This document shows, one piece after another, positions 25,325 to 33,105 of a stretch of DNA of 64,000 bases. The position numbers and the translations under genes were made by a program. Source of the stretch: Microbacterium testaceum StLB037 (lineage in GTDB: Bacteria > Actinomycetota > Actinomycetes > Actinomycetales > Microbacteriaceae). A model generated the notes under the pieces. That model saw only the letters and a program-made list of their open reading frames with translations, ran no database searches and was not told the DNA's origin. Where the stretch lies: the NCBI RefSeq assembly GCF_900104345.1, contig NZ_FNJN01000002.1, forward strand, positions 372,001 through 436,000. Reading direction: 5' to 3'. Numbering within the stretch: position 1 is the first letter of the stretch; each line of letters starts with the position of its first letter.

Positions 25325-25672
25325 TTATAAACCGAGTGAACGCCGCAGGGCTTCATCCGTTTCGCGGGTGATCCGTTCGGATGCGGCCCTTTCCGCTGCG
25401 CCGAGAGGCGCACCCGGTCGGCGGCTTTTCCGAATCGAATCCAGAGCGAAGGCGCACGCGTCCGATTCCGAATCGAACCGAGCGAGTTCGGCCCACTGTC
25501 CGCGCTCCTGCGTCCCGACGGCAAACCCGGTCGATCTTTCGTTCAGCAGGACGAGAGTGCCCAGGACGGGGTCCCCGTCGCCGACGTGCGGGTGATCCGG
25601 GCTGGACACGGGAGCCGAACCGAATTCGTCTCGGAGAATGTCGCAGAGTTTTTCGAAGCCGAGGTCCTTCAT
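25325..25672 (-). CDS. Immunity-like small protein
   Basis: 115 aa. It begins MKDLGFEKLCDILRDEFG and has a central beta part (VLGTLVLLNERSTGFAVG), then QERGQWAELARFDSESDACA, then a helical end. The ERG-x(6)-F-x-SE-x-DAC pattern resembles small proteins found next to polymorphic toxins in Gram-positive bacteria, which act as immunity proteins. No domain search was possible. It sits between the zinc-ribbon protein (73 bp) and the ADP-ribosyltransferase-like gene (40 bp) and could protect against either toxin-like product of this cassette. TAA stop, rare in this window. Confidence 0.55.
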   Translation of the reverse strand: MKDLGFEKLCDILRDEFGSAPVSSPDHPHVGDGDPVLGTLVLLNERSTGFAVGTQERGQWAELARFDSESDACAFALDSIRKSRRPGAPLGAAERAASERITRETDEALRRSLGL

Positions 25673-25745
25673 GCTCGAGTCTCAACTTTCGTGCGGTTCG
25701 CTCTGGGCCAGCCCTATGTCCGACTCCCAGCGAGGGCAGTGCGTT

Positions 25746-26285
25746 CTAGAACGGCGAGGTCTGCGGGACCACGGTCGGCCAACGCCACGCTAGAGCGTCT
25801 ACGGCGTCTGTCGAGAGACGCGGCATGATGGCCGCTAGTTTGGTGCGAACACGCCCGAGAAGCCCGTCGTCCGCGGGCGCGACCTCGTGGAACGCGATGG
25901 AGGCCGAACCACGAATGAATGCGGTCAGCACAGGGGTGAGGTCGGAGGCATCATCACCGAATCGGGCAACCACGGCTCCCAGATCATCGCTTGGTTCCGG
26001 GGAGACACCCCAGCCGGTGTAGAGCACGATCGCTTCGCTCAGCTCCGCGTCGTCGACGGCGGGTGAGCGTGTAACACCGTGTCCGGGAAAGCGCGCTTCG
26101 GCGTCACGAACGGTGACGGGGTTGCGGAACCGACTGTTCCCGGTCCACCACGTCTGGCAGTAGTCGCAGCGGTACAGGAAGTCGTCGGGCGATGTCGTGA
26201 GCACCAATTTCGGTTGCTGCTCGCGCATGGCGAGGTCGAGGCACGCCGGACATCCGAGGTCTCTCGACGGCATCAGAGCCGTCAC
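25746..26285 (-). CDS. Zinc-ribbon hypothetical protein
   Basis: 179 aa, unknown function. Two CxxC pairs near the N-terminus, CPACLD (about residues 12-17) and RCDYCQTWW (about 39-47), form a probable zinc ribbon; the remaining 130 residues are mixed helix/strand with no recognised motif. The GTG at 26285 overlaps the SseB-like gene stop by four nt (GTGA); an ATG at 26273 is the alternative. Coupling to the SseB-like gene suggests the two act together, perhaps in immunity to, or export of, the upstream effector. Base composition of this stretch looks lower in GC than the flanking heme and F420 genes. Confidence 0.6.
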   Translation of the reverse strand: MTALMPSRDLGCPACLDLAMREQQPKLVLTTSPDDFLYRCDYCQTWWTGNSRFRNPVTVRDAEARFPGHGVTRSPAVDDAELSEAIVLYTGWGVSPEPSDDLGAVVARFGDDASDLTPVLTAFIRGSASIAFHEVAPADDGLLGRVRTKLAAIMPRLSTDAVDALAWRWPTVVPQTSPF

Positions 26286-26647
26286 GCCAGTTCGGTTCGG
26301 AACTTCGCAATCCCCGCCGGCTCGATGTCGAACCCGAGGTTCGAACCGGGGTTGACGACGAGGCCCTGCGTTGCCGGGGATTGCAGCAGCAGCTGGCTCC
26401 CCGACATGGCGACGACGAACGGCGCAAGGTGGGAAACGCGCTCGGCCTCCCGAGGAGACGTGAAGACGGCCATCATCGAGTGGTCGTCTTTCGGGAACAG
26501 CACGGGTTGGAAGTCCGTGAACGTCTCTCCCGGGTCCGCTCCGCTCGGAACGTAGAGCGTGCTCGCCGCGAACGTCCAGAGCACTGCCTGCATGGTGAGC
26601 TGGCCCGATCGCGCTCGGGCGATCGCTGTCTCGAGCACTGAAGCCAT
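26282..26647 (-). CDS. SseB-family protein
   Basis: 121 aa. The sequence follows the SseB N-terminal domain: a leading helix MASVLETAIARARSG, AVLWTFAASTLYVPSGADPG, then VLFPKDDHSMMAVFTSPREA, ERVSHLAPFVVAMSG and NPGSNLGFDIEPAGIAKFR. AAGGAG ribosome site before the ATG. SseB-domain proteins are often found beside secreted toxins in actinobacteria; here it lies 70 bp after the WXG-type effector gene, so immunity or chaperone function is a reasonable inference. It overlaps the zinc-ribbon gene. Confidence 0.7.
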   Translation of the reverse strand: MASVLETAIARARSGQLTMQAVLWTFAASTLYVPSGADPGETFTDFQPVLFPKDDHSMMAVFTSPREAERVSHLAPFVVAMSGSQLLLQSPATQGLVVNPGSNLGFDIEPAGIAKFRTELA

Positions 26648-26717
26648 CAGAGATCTCCTTGTGTGGCTGGCGATGAAACGGACGACCGAGACGGCGTGGG
26701 GGCGAGCCCGGTGTCAC

Positions 26718-28046
26718 TCAATACTTCCTCACGACCTGCCATGATCCGTCCACGAGCTTGGTGAGGACGGATCCCGGAGGAACGGGCGCGCCGCCGGGAT
26801 AGATCGTCTCCCGCGTCTGGTTCACGAGATACCCGGAGTCCATCACGACCGCGGTGTGTCCGTAAGTCGGATCGGCGCTCGTGGGGTCGTGGTAGAAGTT
26901 CGGGTTGCCCTGCGCGTCTTCAAGCACCGGGCGGCGGAGGTCACGCGGGTCGACCGGGAAGTGAACCGCGTAGACATCGCCGCCGTTCATGTAGGCGTCG
27001 GCCGCCTGAGGCGCCATACTTGTTTCTTTCGCGGCTGTGCTCACGCTGTCGATGCGGGCAGCATCAGAGACGGGCATGGCCCAGACATCTCCGTTCGGGG
27101 CACCGAGATTGGCGTTGTCGACGTCGTAGTAATGAACGGCGCCATCGCCGAAAAGTGACGAGTGGTAGCCGGCTGCATCCATCTCGGCGAGGTGTGAAGG
27201 AGTGAGCGCTTCGCCCGGCTGGACGTCGAGGGGCGCGCGCGGAGCTTCTTCGGAATAGCGCGGAACCCGCGGGGGTGCTTCCCCGTGGGGTGCGCGCCGC
27301 GGCACGCTTCCGAGCAGTCCAGCGCCCTTGCTCATCAGGGCCCGAAGCTCGTTGAGAAGATCCCCGAGCTTGCCGCACGAGCGCAGCAGGCCCGTGAGCT
27401 TGCCGCTGATCTTCGCTGTCCAGCTGGCGACGCGGGAGGAGACTTGCGAGATGATCCAGGGGGTGGCGAGTCCGACGGTCACGACGGCTTCGGTGGCCCA
27501 CGAGATGGCGGATCCGACGAGCTGGGAGAGGATGTCGCGGACGAGGTCGTGGACGACCTGGACGATGGTCGAGGCGATCTGCAGGCCGGTGGCCATGGCG
27601 CCGGCCCATTGGCCTGAGGCGCGGATGTGGGCGGCGGCGTCGGTTTGGAAGCGGCGGTAGGCGTCGATGGCTTCGCCGGCCATATCGTCGAGGTCGCTGA
27701 CGACGCGGTCGAGGTAGTCGGCGGAGCTGTTGAGCTGGTTTTGGACGTTGGTCCAGGTCTGGGAGAACCCGGCGACGGCGCCGGCGTCTCCGGTCAGGTC
27801 GTTGAACCAGCCTTTGATGGGCTCGAAGTGATCGATCAGCCAGCCGAGACCGGCGGCGATGAGCGACCCGAGGGGGTCGATGGCGGTGGCGACGGTGTCG
27901 ACGACCGTGCTGAAGGCCGCGAGGCCACCTTCGACCCAGTTGCCGGACTCGATCGCGGATGCCAACTGCGTCCCCGAATCCAGAAGCCCCGCCCCACTGA
28001 ACGGGGTCGCCGTGTCAACGGGACCGGCGACGAGCGCGTTGCTCAC
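26718..28046 (-). CDS. Type VII secretion WXG-type effector with C-terminal toxin-like domain
   Basis: 442 aa, GTG start in a GTGA overlap with the EspC-like gene. Residues about 60-180 are the helical type VII substrate region, with AVAGFSQTWTNVQNQLNSSA (90-109) and YRRFQTDAAAHIRASGQWAG. A partly hydrophobic helical segment (170-245) and a Pro/Arg linker (250-280) follow. The C-terminal domain (about 282-442) contains HLAEMDAAGYHSSLFGDG, GDVYAVHFPVDPRDLRRPV, GHTAVVMDSGYLVNQTRETI and PPGSVLTKLVDGSWQVVRKY. I cannot assign this domain to a known toxin family with confidence, but the architecture (export region, linker, compact C-terminal domain, then small possible immunity genes) is that of a polymorphic toxin. 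Probably exported by a type VII system encoded elsewhere. Confidence 0.72.
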   Translation of the reverse strand: MSNALVAGPVDTATPFSGAGLLDSGTQLASAIESGNWVEGGLAAFSTVVDTVATAIDPLGSLIAAGLGWLIDHFEPIKGWFNDLTGDAGAVAGFSQTWTNVQNQLNSSADYLDRVVSDLDDMAGEAIDAYRRFQTDAAAHIRASGQWAGAMATGLQIASTIVQVVHDLVRDILSQLVGSAISWATEAVVTVGLATPWIISQVSSRVASWTAKISGKLTGLLRSCGKLGDLLNELRALMSKGAGLLGSVPRRAPHGEAPPRVPRYSEEAPRAPLDVQPGEALTPSHLAEMDAAGYHSSLFGDGAVHYYDVDNANLGAPNGDVWAMPVSDAARIDSVSTAAKETSMAPQAADAYMNGGDVYAVHFPVDPRDLRRPVLEDAQGNPNFYHDPTSADPTYGHTAVVMDSGYLVNQTRETIYPGGAPVPPGSVLTKLVDGSWQVVRKY

Positions 28047-28357
28047 AGACCCGTCTCCAACGCACGGATCGATGCGAGGACCTTCTGCTCGTACGCGTCC
28101 ATATCGCTTCCGACACCCACGATCTCGGTGGCGGAGCGGCGCACCATGTCTTCGGCGGCACCGATCAACGACCGAGCGGCGTCGGCCACCATCGTCGCGG
28201 GCGGCACGAGGAACGAACACAACACCCCGAACGCCTCGGCATGCAATCCGCCCGATGACCCGGCATCACGGGCGACGGAGATGTCGGATGCCACGGCGCT
28301 CAGCCGCGAGGCGTGCGAGCCGATCAGTTCGGAGTCGACGGCGATACGGTCGGCCAT
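28043..28357 (-). CDS. EspC-like type VII secretion target
   Basis: 104 aa, all helical. It begins MADRIAVDSELIGSHASRLS and continues with a second helix region (MVADAARSLIGAAEDMVRRS), ending MDAYEQKVLASIRALETG. This matches the DUF2580/EspC group of small ESX-secreted helical proteins that pair with WXG-type partners. It sits between the YbaB-like gene and the WXG-type effector, the usual order in actinobacterial effector cassettes. The stop overlaps the effector's GTG start, so the two products are probably co-folded and co-exported. Confidence 0.7.
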   Translation of the reverse strand: MADRIAVDSELIGSHASRLSAVASDISVARDAGSSGGLHAEAFGVLCSFLVPPATMVADAARSLIGAAEDMVRRSATEIVGVGSDMDAYEQKVLASIRALETGL

Positions 28358-28362
28358 GCGCG

Positions 28363-28764
28363 TCAGACCCGGAAACCCATGGGCTGCGACGGCGGCTCAC
28401 GATCGAGCTCACCCGCGAGGTGACCGACGATCGGTGAATCAGCGCCGAACGCGACCCGCGTGATCTCCAACGCCTGCTCACCCGCCAGCACCTGAGCGCG
28501 CCCCGCGGTCTCGACGATCAGCTGCTCCAACGCGTCAGGACGCAGTTCGTACGCGGCGTCGGCGAGGCGGATACCGGCCAGCCGTCCCGCCGCATCGACG
28601 GTCACCGTGACCTCGCGGCGCGGAGAAGTCGCCGACGCGCGAACCGCGTCGATGTCCGCCTGCACCTGCTGCGCTTGAGCTGCCCGAACCTGCGCTTCGG
28701 CCACCTGCTGCTCGATCCGAGCGATGGCCGCCTCGGCTTCACGAGAGGAGAAGAGGTCTGTCAC
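28363..28764 (-). CDS. YbaB/EbfC-like DNA-binding protein
   Basis: About 133 aa. A long coiled helix (EAAIARIEQQVAEAQVRAAQ) is followed by REVTVTVDAAGRLAGIRLAD and a final helix LEQLIVETAGRAQVLAGEQA, the YbaB/EbfC pattern. YbaB-like genes commonly head actinobacterial type VII effector cassettes (compare EspB/EspC neighbourhoods); the protein may bind DNA or act as an export partner. Start uncertain: GTG at 28764 keeps the coding part in family register, whereas ATGs at 28791 and 28821 add AT-rich codons that look like promoter DNA. Five bp before the EspC-like gene. Confidence 0.65.
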   Translation of the reverse strand: MTDLFSSREAEAAIARIEQQVAEAQVRAAQAQQVQADIDAVRASATSPRREVTVTVDAAGRLAGIRLADAAYELRPDALEQLIVETAGRAQVLAGEQALEITRVAFGADSPIVGHLAGELDREPPSQPMGFRV

Positions 28765-28904
28765 TCGGGTGATGGTAGTCCCCGAGCCCATGACCTGGGT
28801 CAAAGATGTGAGAACTTTCATTTTCGCGCCGTTCGTGCTGGCGCCGTCGGGGTGAGGCGTCTCACCGACGGCGCACACTCCACGTCGGATGGAAGACTGA
28901 ACCA

Positions 28905-29870
28905 ATGCTTCTCTCGCAGCCCCGTGTCGTCGTGCTCGCCGGTGGAGTCGGGGGGTCGAGATTCTCCCTCGGCGTCCGTGCCGCCCTTCGCCGGCTGAAC
29001 GCTCCCGAGGCCACCGTCGTCGTCAACACGGGCGACGACCTGTGGCTCTCGGGCGTGCGGCTGCAGCCCGACGTCGACTCGATCACGTACGCCCTCGCGG
29101 GGGTGAACGACACCGAGCGCGGCTGGGGGCGGGCCGGCGACACCGAGCGCGTCAACGAAGAACTCCAGGCGTGGGGCGCGGGCTGGCCGTGGTTCACCCT
29201 CGGCGACCTCGACCTCGGCACGCACCTCGCCCGCACGGGGTGGCTGCGCGACGGCCTCACGCCGACCCAGGTGCTCGCACGCATGGCGCAGCGGTGGCCG
29301 CTCGGCATCCGGATGCTCCCCATGACCGACAGCGAGGTCGACACCCACGTGCTGCTCGAGGACGGCGGACGCCTGCACTTCCAGGAGTGGTGGACGCGCC
29401 ACCGCGCGAAGCTCACGCCCCGCGCCTTCGAGAACCCCGGGATCACGGATGCCGTGCCCGCCCCGGGCGTCGCCGAGGCGATCGCGGGGGCCGATGTCGT
29501 GCTGATCGCACCGTCGAACCCCATCGTGTCGATCGGTCCGATTCTGGCGGTTCCCGGTATCCGGGATGCCGTGCGGCAGACGTCGGCGAAGGTCGTCGGC
29601 GTCTCGCCGATCATCGGCGGGCGGGTCGTGCGGGGCATGGCCGACGTGTGCCTGACCGCGGTCGGGGTCGAGACCTCCGCCGCGGCCGTGGCCCGGCACT
29701 ACGGCGCGCGGTCGGCGGACGGCGTGCTCGACGCATGGTTGCTCGCCGAAGAGGATTCGGCGTCGGCATCCGAGGTCGAGGCCGCGGGTCTGCGCGCCGT
29801 CGTCGCTCCGCTCTGGATGCGCGACGAGGCGACGTCCGCCGCAATCGCGAAGGCGGCGCTCGAGGCCTGA
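28905..29870 (+). CDS. cofD: 2-Phospho-L-lactate transferase
   Basis: Transfers the phospholactyl/phosphoenolpyruvyl group to FO, giving (dehydro-)F420-0. 321 aa. Motifs: VVVLAGGVGGSRFSLGVRAA (residues 8-27), VVVNTGDDLWLSGVRLQPD with the metal-binding aspartates, TLGDLDLGTHLARTGWLRDG, the base-contact IAPSNPIVSIGPILAVPG and SPIIGGRVVRGMA. The length fits CofD/FbiA. No F420:glutamate ligase (FbiB) gene is present in the window. Divergent from the type VII cassette; convergent with cofC (stops 13 bp apart). Confidence 0.95.
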   Translation: MLLSQPRVVVLAGGVGGSRFSLGVRAALRRLNAPEATVVVNTGDDLWLSGVRLQPDVDSITYALAGVNDTERGWGRAGDTERVNEELQAWGAGWPWFTLGDLDLGTHLARTGWLRDGLTPTQVLARMAQRWPLGIRMLPMTDSEVDTHVLLEDGGRLHFQEWWTRHRAKLTPRAFENPGITDAVPAPGVAEAIAGADVVLIAPSNPIVSIGPILAVPGIRDAVRQTSAKVVGVSPIIGGRVVRGMADVCLTAVGVETSAAAVARHYGARSADGVLDAWLLAEEDSASASEVEAAGLRAVVAPLWMRDEATSAAIAKAALEA

Positions 29871-29883
29871 AGCGCCGGACCTG

Positions 29884-30519
29884 TCAGGCCGCAGCCGCCG
29901 CCAGCACCGCGGACGTCCGCGGGCCCACGCCCAGCGCCACGGCCTCGGACAGCTGAGCCGCGGTGTCGACGTCGCGGTGCAGCGTCGAGTCGCGCTCGAC
30001 GGCGAGGTCGGTACAGCCGAGCAAACGGTGGCGTGCGGCGGAGTCGGGGCCGAAGGCCGAGACCCACACCGCCCCGGCGCGGGCAGTGATCAGCGTGGAG
30101 CCGGTGCCCTCGGCATCCGGGACCAGACCTCGTTCGACGGATGCCGCGAGCTCGAGCGCGGCGTCGAGATCGGCGGGGCGCAGGGCCGGGACGTCGCCCA
30201 GCAGCGCGGCGCGCGGGGCGCCCACACCGGCCGCCTCGGCGCCGAGGGCGATGGCGGCGTCGAGGCCGCGGGCGTCGCCCTCGGTGACGACCTCGACGGT
30301 GCGCGAGCGGCGGAACTCGGAGCGGACACCCTCGTCGTCGGTCACGACGATCACGCGCGACACCAGATCGGCTGCGGCCGCCGCGGCGATCGTGTCGAGC
30401 GCGATCGCGCGCGCGAGGGCCTCGCGGTCGGTGCCGACGTCGGTGAGTCGGGTCTTGCCGACCGCGGCGGGCTTGACCGGCACGACGATCGTCCAGCCGG
30501 AGGCGTCAGGAATGCTCAT
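29884..30519 (-). CDS. cofC: 2-Phospholactate/phosphoenolpyruvate guanylyltransferase
   Basis: Activates phospholactate or phosphoenolpyruvate with GTP for CofD (actinobacterial FbiD role). 211 aa. It shows the nucleotidyltransferase start WTIVVPVKPAAVGKTRLTDV, VIVVTDDEGVRSEFRR, the metal aspartate in RAALLGDVPALRPADLDAAL, and GTGSTLITARAGAVWVSAFG. Start ATG at 30519; an ATG three codons earlier (30528) is the alternative, and GGAGG sits between the two. It is convergent with cofD, which places the CofC and CofD steps side by side. Confidence 0.92.
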   Translation of the reverse strand: MSIPDASGWTIVVPVKPAAVGKTRLTDVGTDREALARAIALDTIAAAAAADLVSRVIVVTDDEGVRSEFRRSRTVEVVTEGDARGLDAAIALGAEAAGVGAPRAALLGDVPALRPADLDAALELAASVERGLVPDAEGTGSTLITARAGAVWVSAFGPDSAARHRLLGCTDLAVERDSTLHRDVDTAAQLSEAVALGVGPRTSAVLAAAAA

Positions 30520-30557
30520 CGCCTCCATTGTGTGCCGGGCATCCGACATTCCCGTGC

Positions 30558-30601
30558 GGGGGTGGCGGGGTGCCGCGAAACGTGCAGACCCTGCCACCCC
30601 C
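30558..30601 (-). terminator. Terminator hairpin after fgd
   Basis: Arms GGGGGTGGCGGGG (30558-30570) and CCCTGCCACCCCC (30589-30601) pair with one mismatch. It lies just beyond the fgd stop and upstream of the cofC start, so it should end the fbiC-BVMO-fgd transcript. Confidence 0.65.
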
Positions 30602-30607
30602 ACCGCC

Positions 30608-31618
30608 TCAGGCGAACCGCTTGCGCAGGCGCGGGAGGATCTCGTCGCCGTACATGCGCAGGAACTCCTCCTGGTCGTGCCCGGGGTCGTGGAAGACGAG
30701 GTGGCGGAAGCCGAGGTCGACGTACCGCGCGATGCGCTCCACGTGCTCGTCGGGGTCGGTCGAGACGATGAAGCGCGAGGCCGCGCGCTCGATCGGCAGC
30801 TCGTTCGCGAGGCGCTGCATCTCGATCGGGTCGTGCACGCTCATCTTCTCTTCGGCGGTGAGCGCGAGCGGAGCCCAGAAGCGGGTCTTCTCCATCGCGG
30901 TGTCGTGGTCGGGGTGGTACGACACCTTCACCTCCATGAGCGTGTCGACGTCGTCGCGCGAACGCCCGGCCTTCGACAGACCGTCGTCGAGGGCGGGCAG
31001 CAGCTTCTCGGTGTAGAGCTCGGGATCCTTGCCGCTCGTCGTGATGTAGCCCTCGGCGATGCGGCCGGCCAGGCGCGTGGCCGCGGGACCCGAGGCGCCG
31101 ATGTAGATCGGCACCTTCTGCTCGGGGCGGTCGTAGATCGTGGCGTCCTTGACCGAGTAGTAGGTGCCCTCGTAGGTGACGCGCTCACCGGCCCACAGTT
31201 CGTTGATGATCGTGATGGCCTCTTTGAGGCGCTGGAAGCGCTCGGGCGGCTCGGGCCATTCGAGGCCCAGGGTCACCTCGTTGAGCGCCTCGCCGGTGCC
31301 GACGCCCAGCACGACGCGGCCCGGGTACATCACGCCGAGGGTCGCGAACACCTGCGCGATGACGCCCGGGTGGTAGCGGAACGTCGGGGTGAGAACGCTC
31401 GTACCGATGATGACGCGCTCGGTGCGCGCACCCAGCGCGCCGAGCCAGGGGAGGGCATTGGGGGCGTGGCCGCCGTCGTGCATCCACGGCTGCAGGTGGT
31501 CGGAGAGGAAGACGGAGTCGAAGCCGACCTCCTCGGCCAGCACGCCGAAATCGAGCAGCTCGTTGGGCCCGAACTGCTCGCTCGAGGCCTTGTAGCCGAA
31601 TCTCAGGGGAACGCTCAT
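30608..31618 (-). CDS. fgd: F420-dependent glucose-6-phosphate dehydrogenase (LLM family)
   Basis: Reduces F420 with glucose-6-phosphate; supplies F420H2. 336 aa, the exact length of mycobacterial Fgd1. It begins MSVPLRFGYKASSEQFGPNE, with FDSVFLSDHLQPWMHDGGHA (the histidine and tryptophan of the active site), IIGTSVLTPTFRYHPGVIAQ, LGVGTGEALNEVTLGLEWPE and PIYIGASGPAATRLAGRIAE. The ATG at 31618 follows GGAGGAG. Together with cofC, cofD and fbiC nearby this makes an F420 synthesis-and-use island. Another LLM-family F420 enzyme is possible, but the motifs favour Fgd. Confidence 0.9.
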   Translation of the reverse strand: MSVPLRFGYKASSEQFGPNELLDFGVLAEEVGFDSVFLSDHLQPWMHDGGHAPNALPWLGALGARTERVIIGTSVLTPTFRYHPGVIAQVFATLGVMYPGRVVLGVGTGEALNEVTLGLEWPEPPERFQRLKEAITIINELWAGERVTYEGTYYSVKDATIYDRPEQKVPIYIGASGPAATRLAGRIAEGYITTSGKDPELYTEKLLPALDDGLSKAGRSRDDVDTLMEVKVSYHPDHDTAMEKTRFWAPLALTAEEKMSVHDPIEMQRLANELPIERAASRFIVSTDPDEHVERIARYVDLGFRHLVFHDPGHDQEEFLRMYGDEILPRLRKRFA

Positions 31619-31635
31619 CTGTGACTCCTCCAGTG

Positions 31636-33105
31636 TCAGCTGCGCACGGGGCTGTGCGCGGGTTCGAACTCCGACCCGTCGGCGCCGGTGAGGCGCTCGC
31701 GGAACGCTTGCACGGTGCCCGGCCACAGCAGGGTGAGCCGGCCCGAGCGGGAATCGACGTACCAGTTGCGGCATCCGCCGGTCATCCAGGGGGTGGATGC
31801 CGCGGCCGCGTCGATCTCGTCGGTATAGGCGGCCTCGGCCTCGGGGCGCACGCGCAGCACCCGCTCGGGGCGGCGGTCGCGTTCGGCGAGGGCGCGCACC
31901 ACGTAGGCGGACTGCTCTTCGGCCATGAGCACGGCGGAGTTGTGACCGAGGCTCGCGTTGGGGCCGTTGAGCACGAAGAGGTTGGGGAAGCCGGCGACGA
32001 CCGTCGACCCGAACGAGGTCATGCCCTCGAACCAGTGCTCGGCGAGGGTCTCGTCGTCACCGCGCACGAGGTCGGCGTATGGCTGCTCGGCCGCGGCGAA
32101 GCCGGTCGCGAGCACGAGCACGTCGGCCTCGTACCGCTCGCCGCTCGCGGCGGTCAGGGTCGATCCGTCGACCGCGGCGAGCTCCGTGGGTTCGAGGGTC
32201 ACGGCATCCGACGCCACCGCCGGGTAGAACGCGTCGGAGAGCAGCACGCGCTTGCAGCCGAAGGCGTAGTCGGGGGTGAGCGCGGCGCGCAGAGCGGGAT
32301 CCGTGACCTGCGCGTGCAGGTGGGCGAGAGCGGCATCGCGGGCGGCGGCGGATGCCACGGTGTCACCCGAACGCGAGGCGAAACGCCGCTCGCCCTCGGC
32401 GTAGAGCTCCGCCCGCAGGCGCGCGAGGGCGCCGGGGCTGTCGGCGAGACGTTCGCGCTCGGAGACGGGGATGTCACCGCCGCCGCGGGGCACGATCCAC
32501 GCCGGGGTGCGCTGGAAGAGCGTCACGTGGGCGGCGAGACGCGCGAGCTCGGGCACGAGCTGCACGGCGCTCGCCCCGGTGCCCACGACGGCCACCCTCT
32601 TACCGGTGAGGTCGATGTCGTGGTTCCACCGCGCGGAGTGGAACAGCGGCCCCGCGAACGACTCCAGCCCGGGGATCGAGGGGACGAACGGCTCGGTCAG
32701 GCGACCGCACGCGAGCACGAGCGAGCGGGCGACGAGCTCTTCCGCGCCGGTGTCGATGTGCCACACCGACGTCTCGACGTCCCACGCGGCGCCCAGCATC
32801 GGGGTGCGCAACCGCAGCTTGTCGCCGAGCTCTTCGCGGTCGGCGACGTCGCGCAGGTAGTCCTGGATCTCGCCGCCCGGGGCGAAGGTGCGCGACCAGC
32901 CCGCGTTGGGGTGTGCGGCGAGGCTGTAGAGGTGCGCGGGCACGTCGCACGCGACTCCGGGGTAGGTGTTGTCGCGCCACGTTCCGCCGACGTCGGCCGC
33001 GCGTTCGAGCACGATCACGTCGTCGCGGCCGGCTCGCCGCAAGGCTCCGACCATTGCGAGGCCCGCGAAGCCCGCCCCGACCACGACGGTGTCGATGATC
33101 CTCAT
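31636..33105 (-). CDS. Baeyer-Villiger-type flavin monooxygenase
   Basis: NAD(P)/FAD-dependent oxidoreductase of 489 aa. FAD motif VVVGAGFAGLAMVGALRRAG (residues 8-27), VGGTWRDNTYPGVACDVPAH, the BVMO fingerprint FAGPLFHSARWNHD (FxGxxxHxxxW), the NADPH motif VAVVGTGASAVQLVPELARL and LVLATGF. These suggest oxidation of ketones to esters or lactones with NADPH and O2; the substrate is unknown. The start codon overlaps the fbiC stop (ATGA), so it is translated with the F420 gene fbiC and followed by fgd. The link between this flavoprotein and F420 is unexplained. Confidence 0.88.
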   Translation of the reverse strand: MRIIDTVVVGAGFAGLAMVGALRRAGRDDVIVLERAADVGGTWRDNTYPGVACDVPAHLYSLAAHPNAGWSRTFAPGGEIQDYLRDVADREELGDKLRLRTPMLGAAWDVETSVWHIDTGAEELVARSLVLACGRLTEPFVPSIPGLESFAGPLFHSARWNHDIDLTGKRVAVVGTGASAVQLVPELARLAAHVTLFQRTPAWIVPRGGGDIPVSERERLADSPGALARLRAELYAEGERRFASRSGDTVASAAARDAALAHLHAQVTDPALRAALTPDYAFGCKRVLLSDAFYPAVASDAVTLEPTELAAVDGSTLTAASGERYEADVLVLATGFAAAEQPYADLVRGDDETLAEHWFEGMTSFGSTVVAGFPNLFVLNGPNASLGHNSAVLMAEEQSAYVVRALAERDRRPERVLRVRPEAEAAYTDEIDAAAASTPWMTGGCRNWYVDSRSGRLTLLWPGTVQAFRERLTGADGSEFEPAHSPVRS

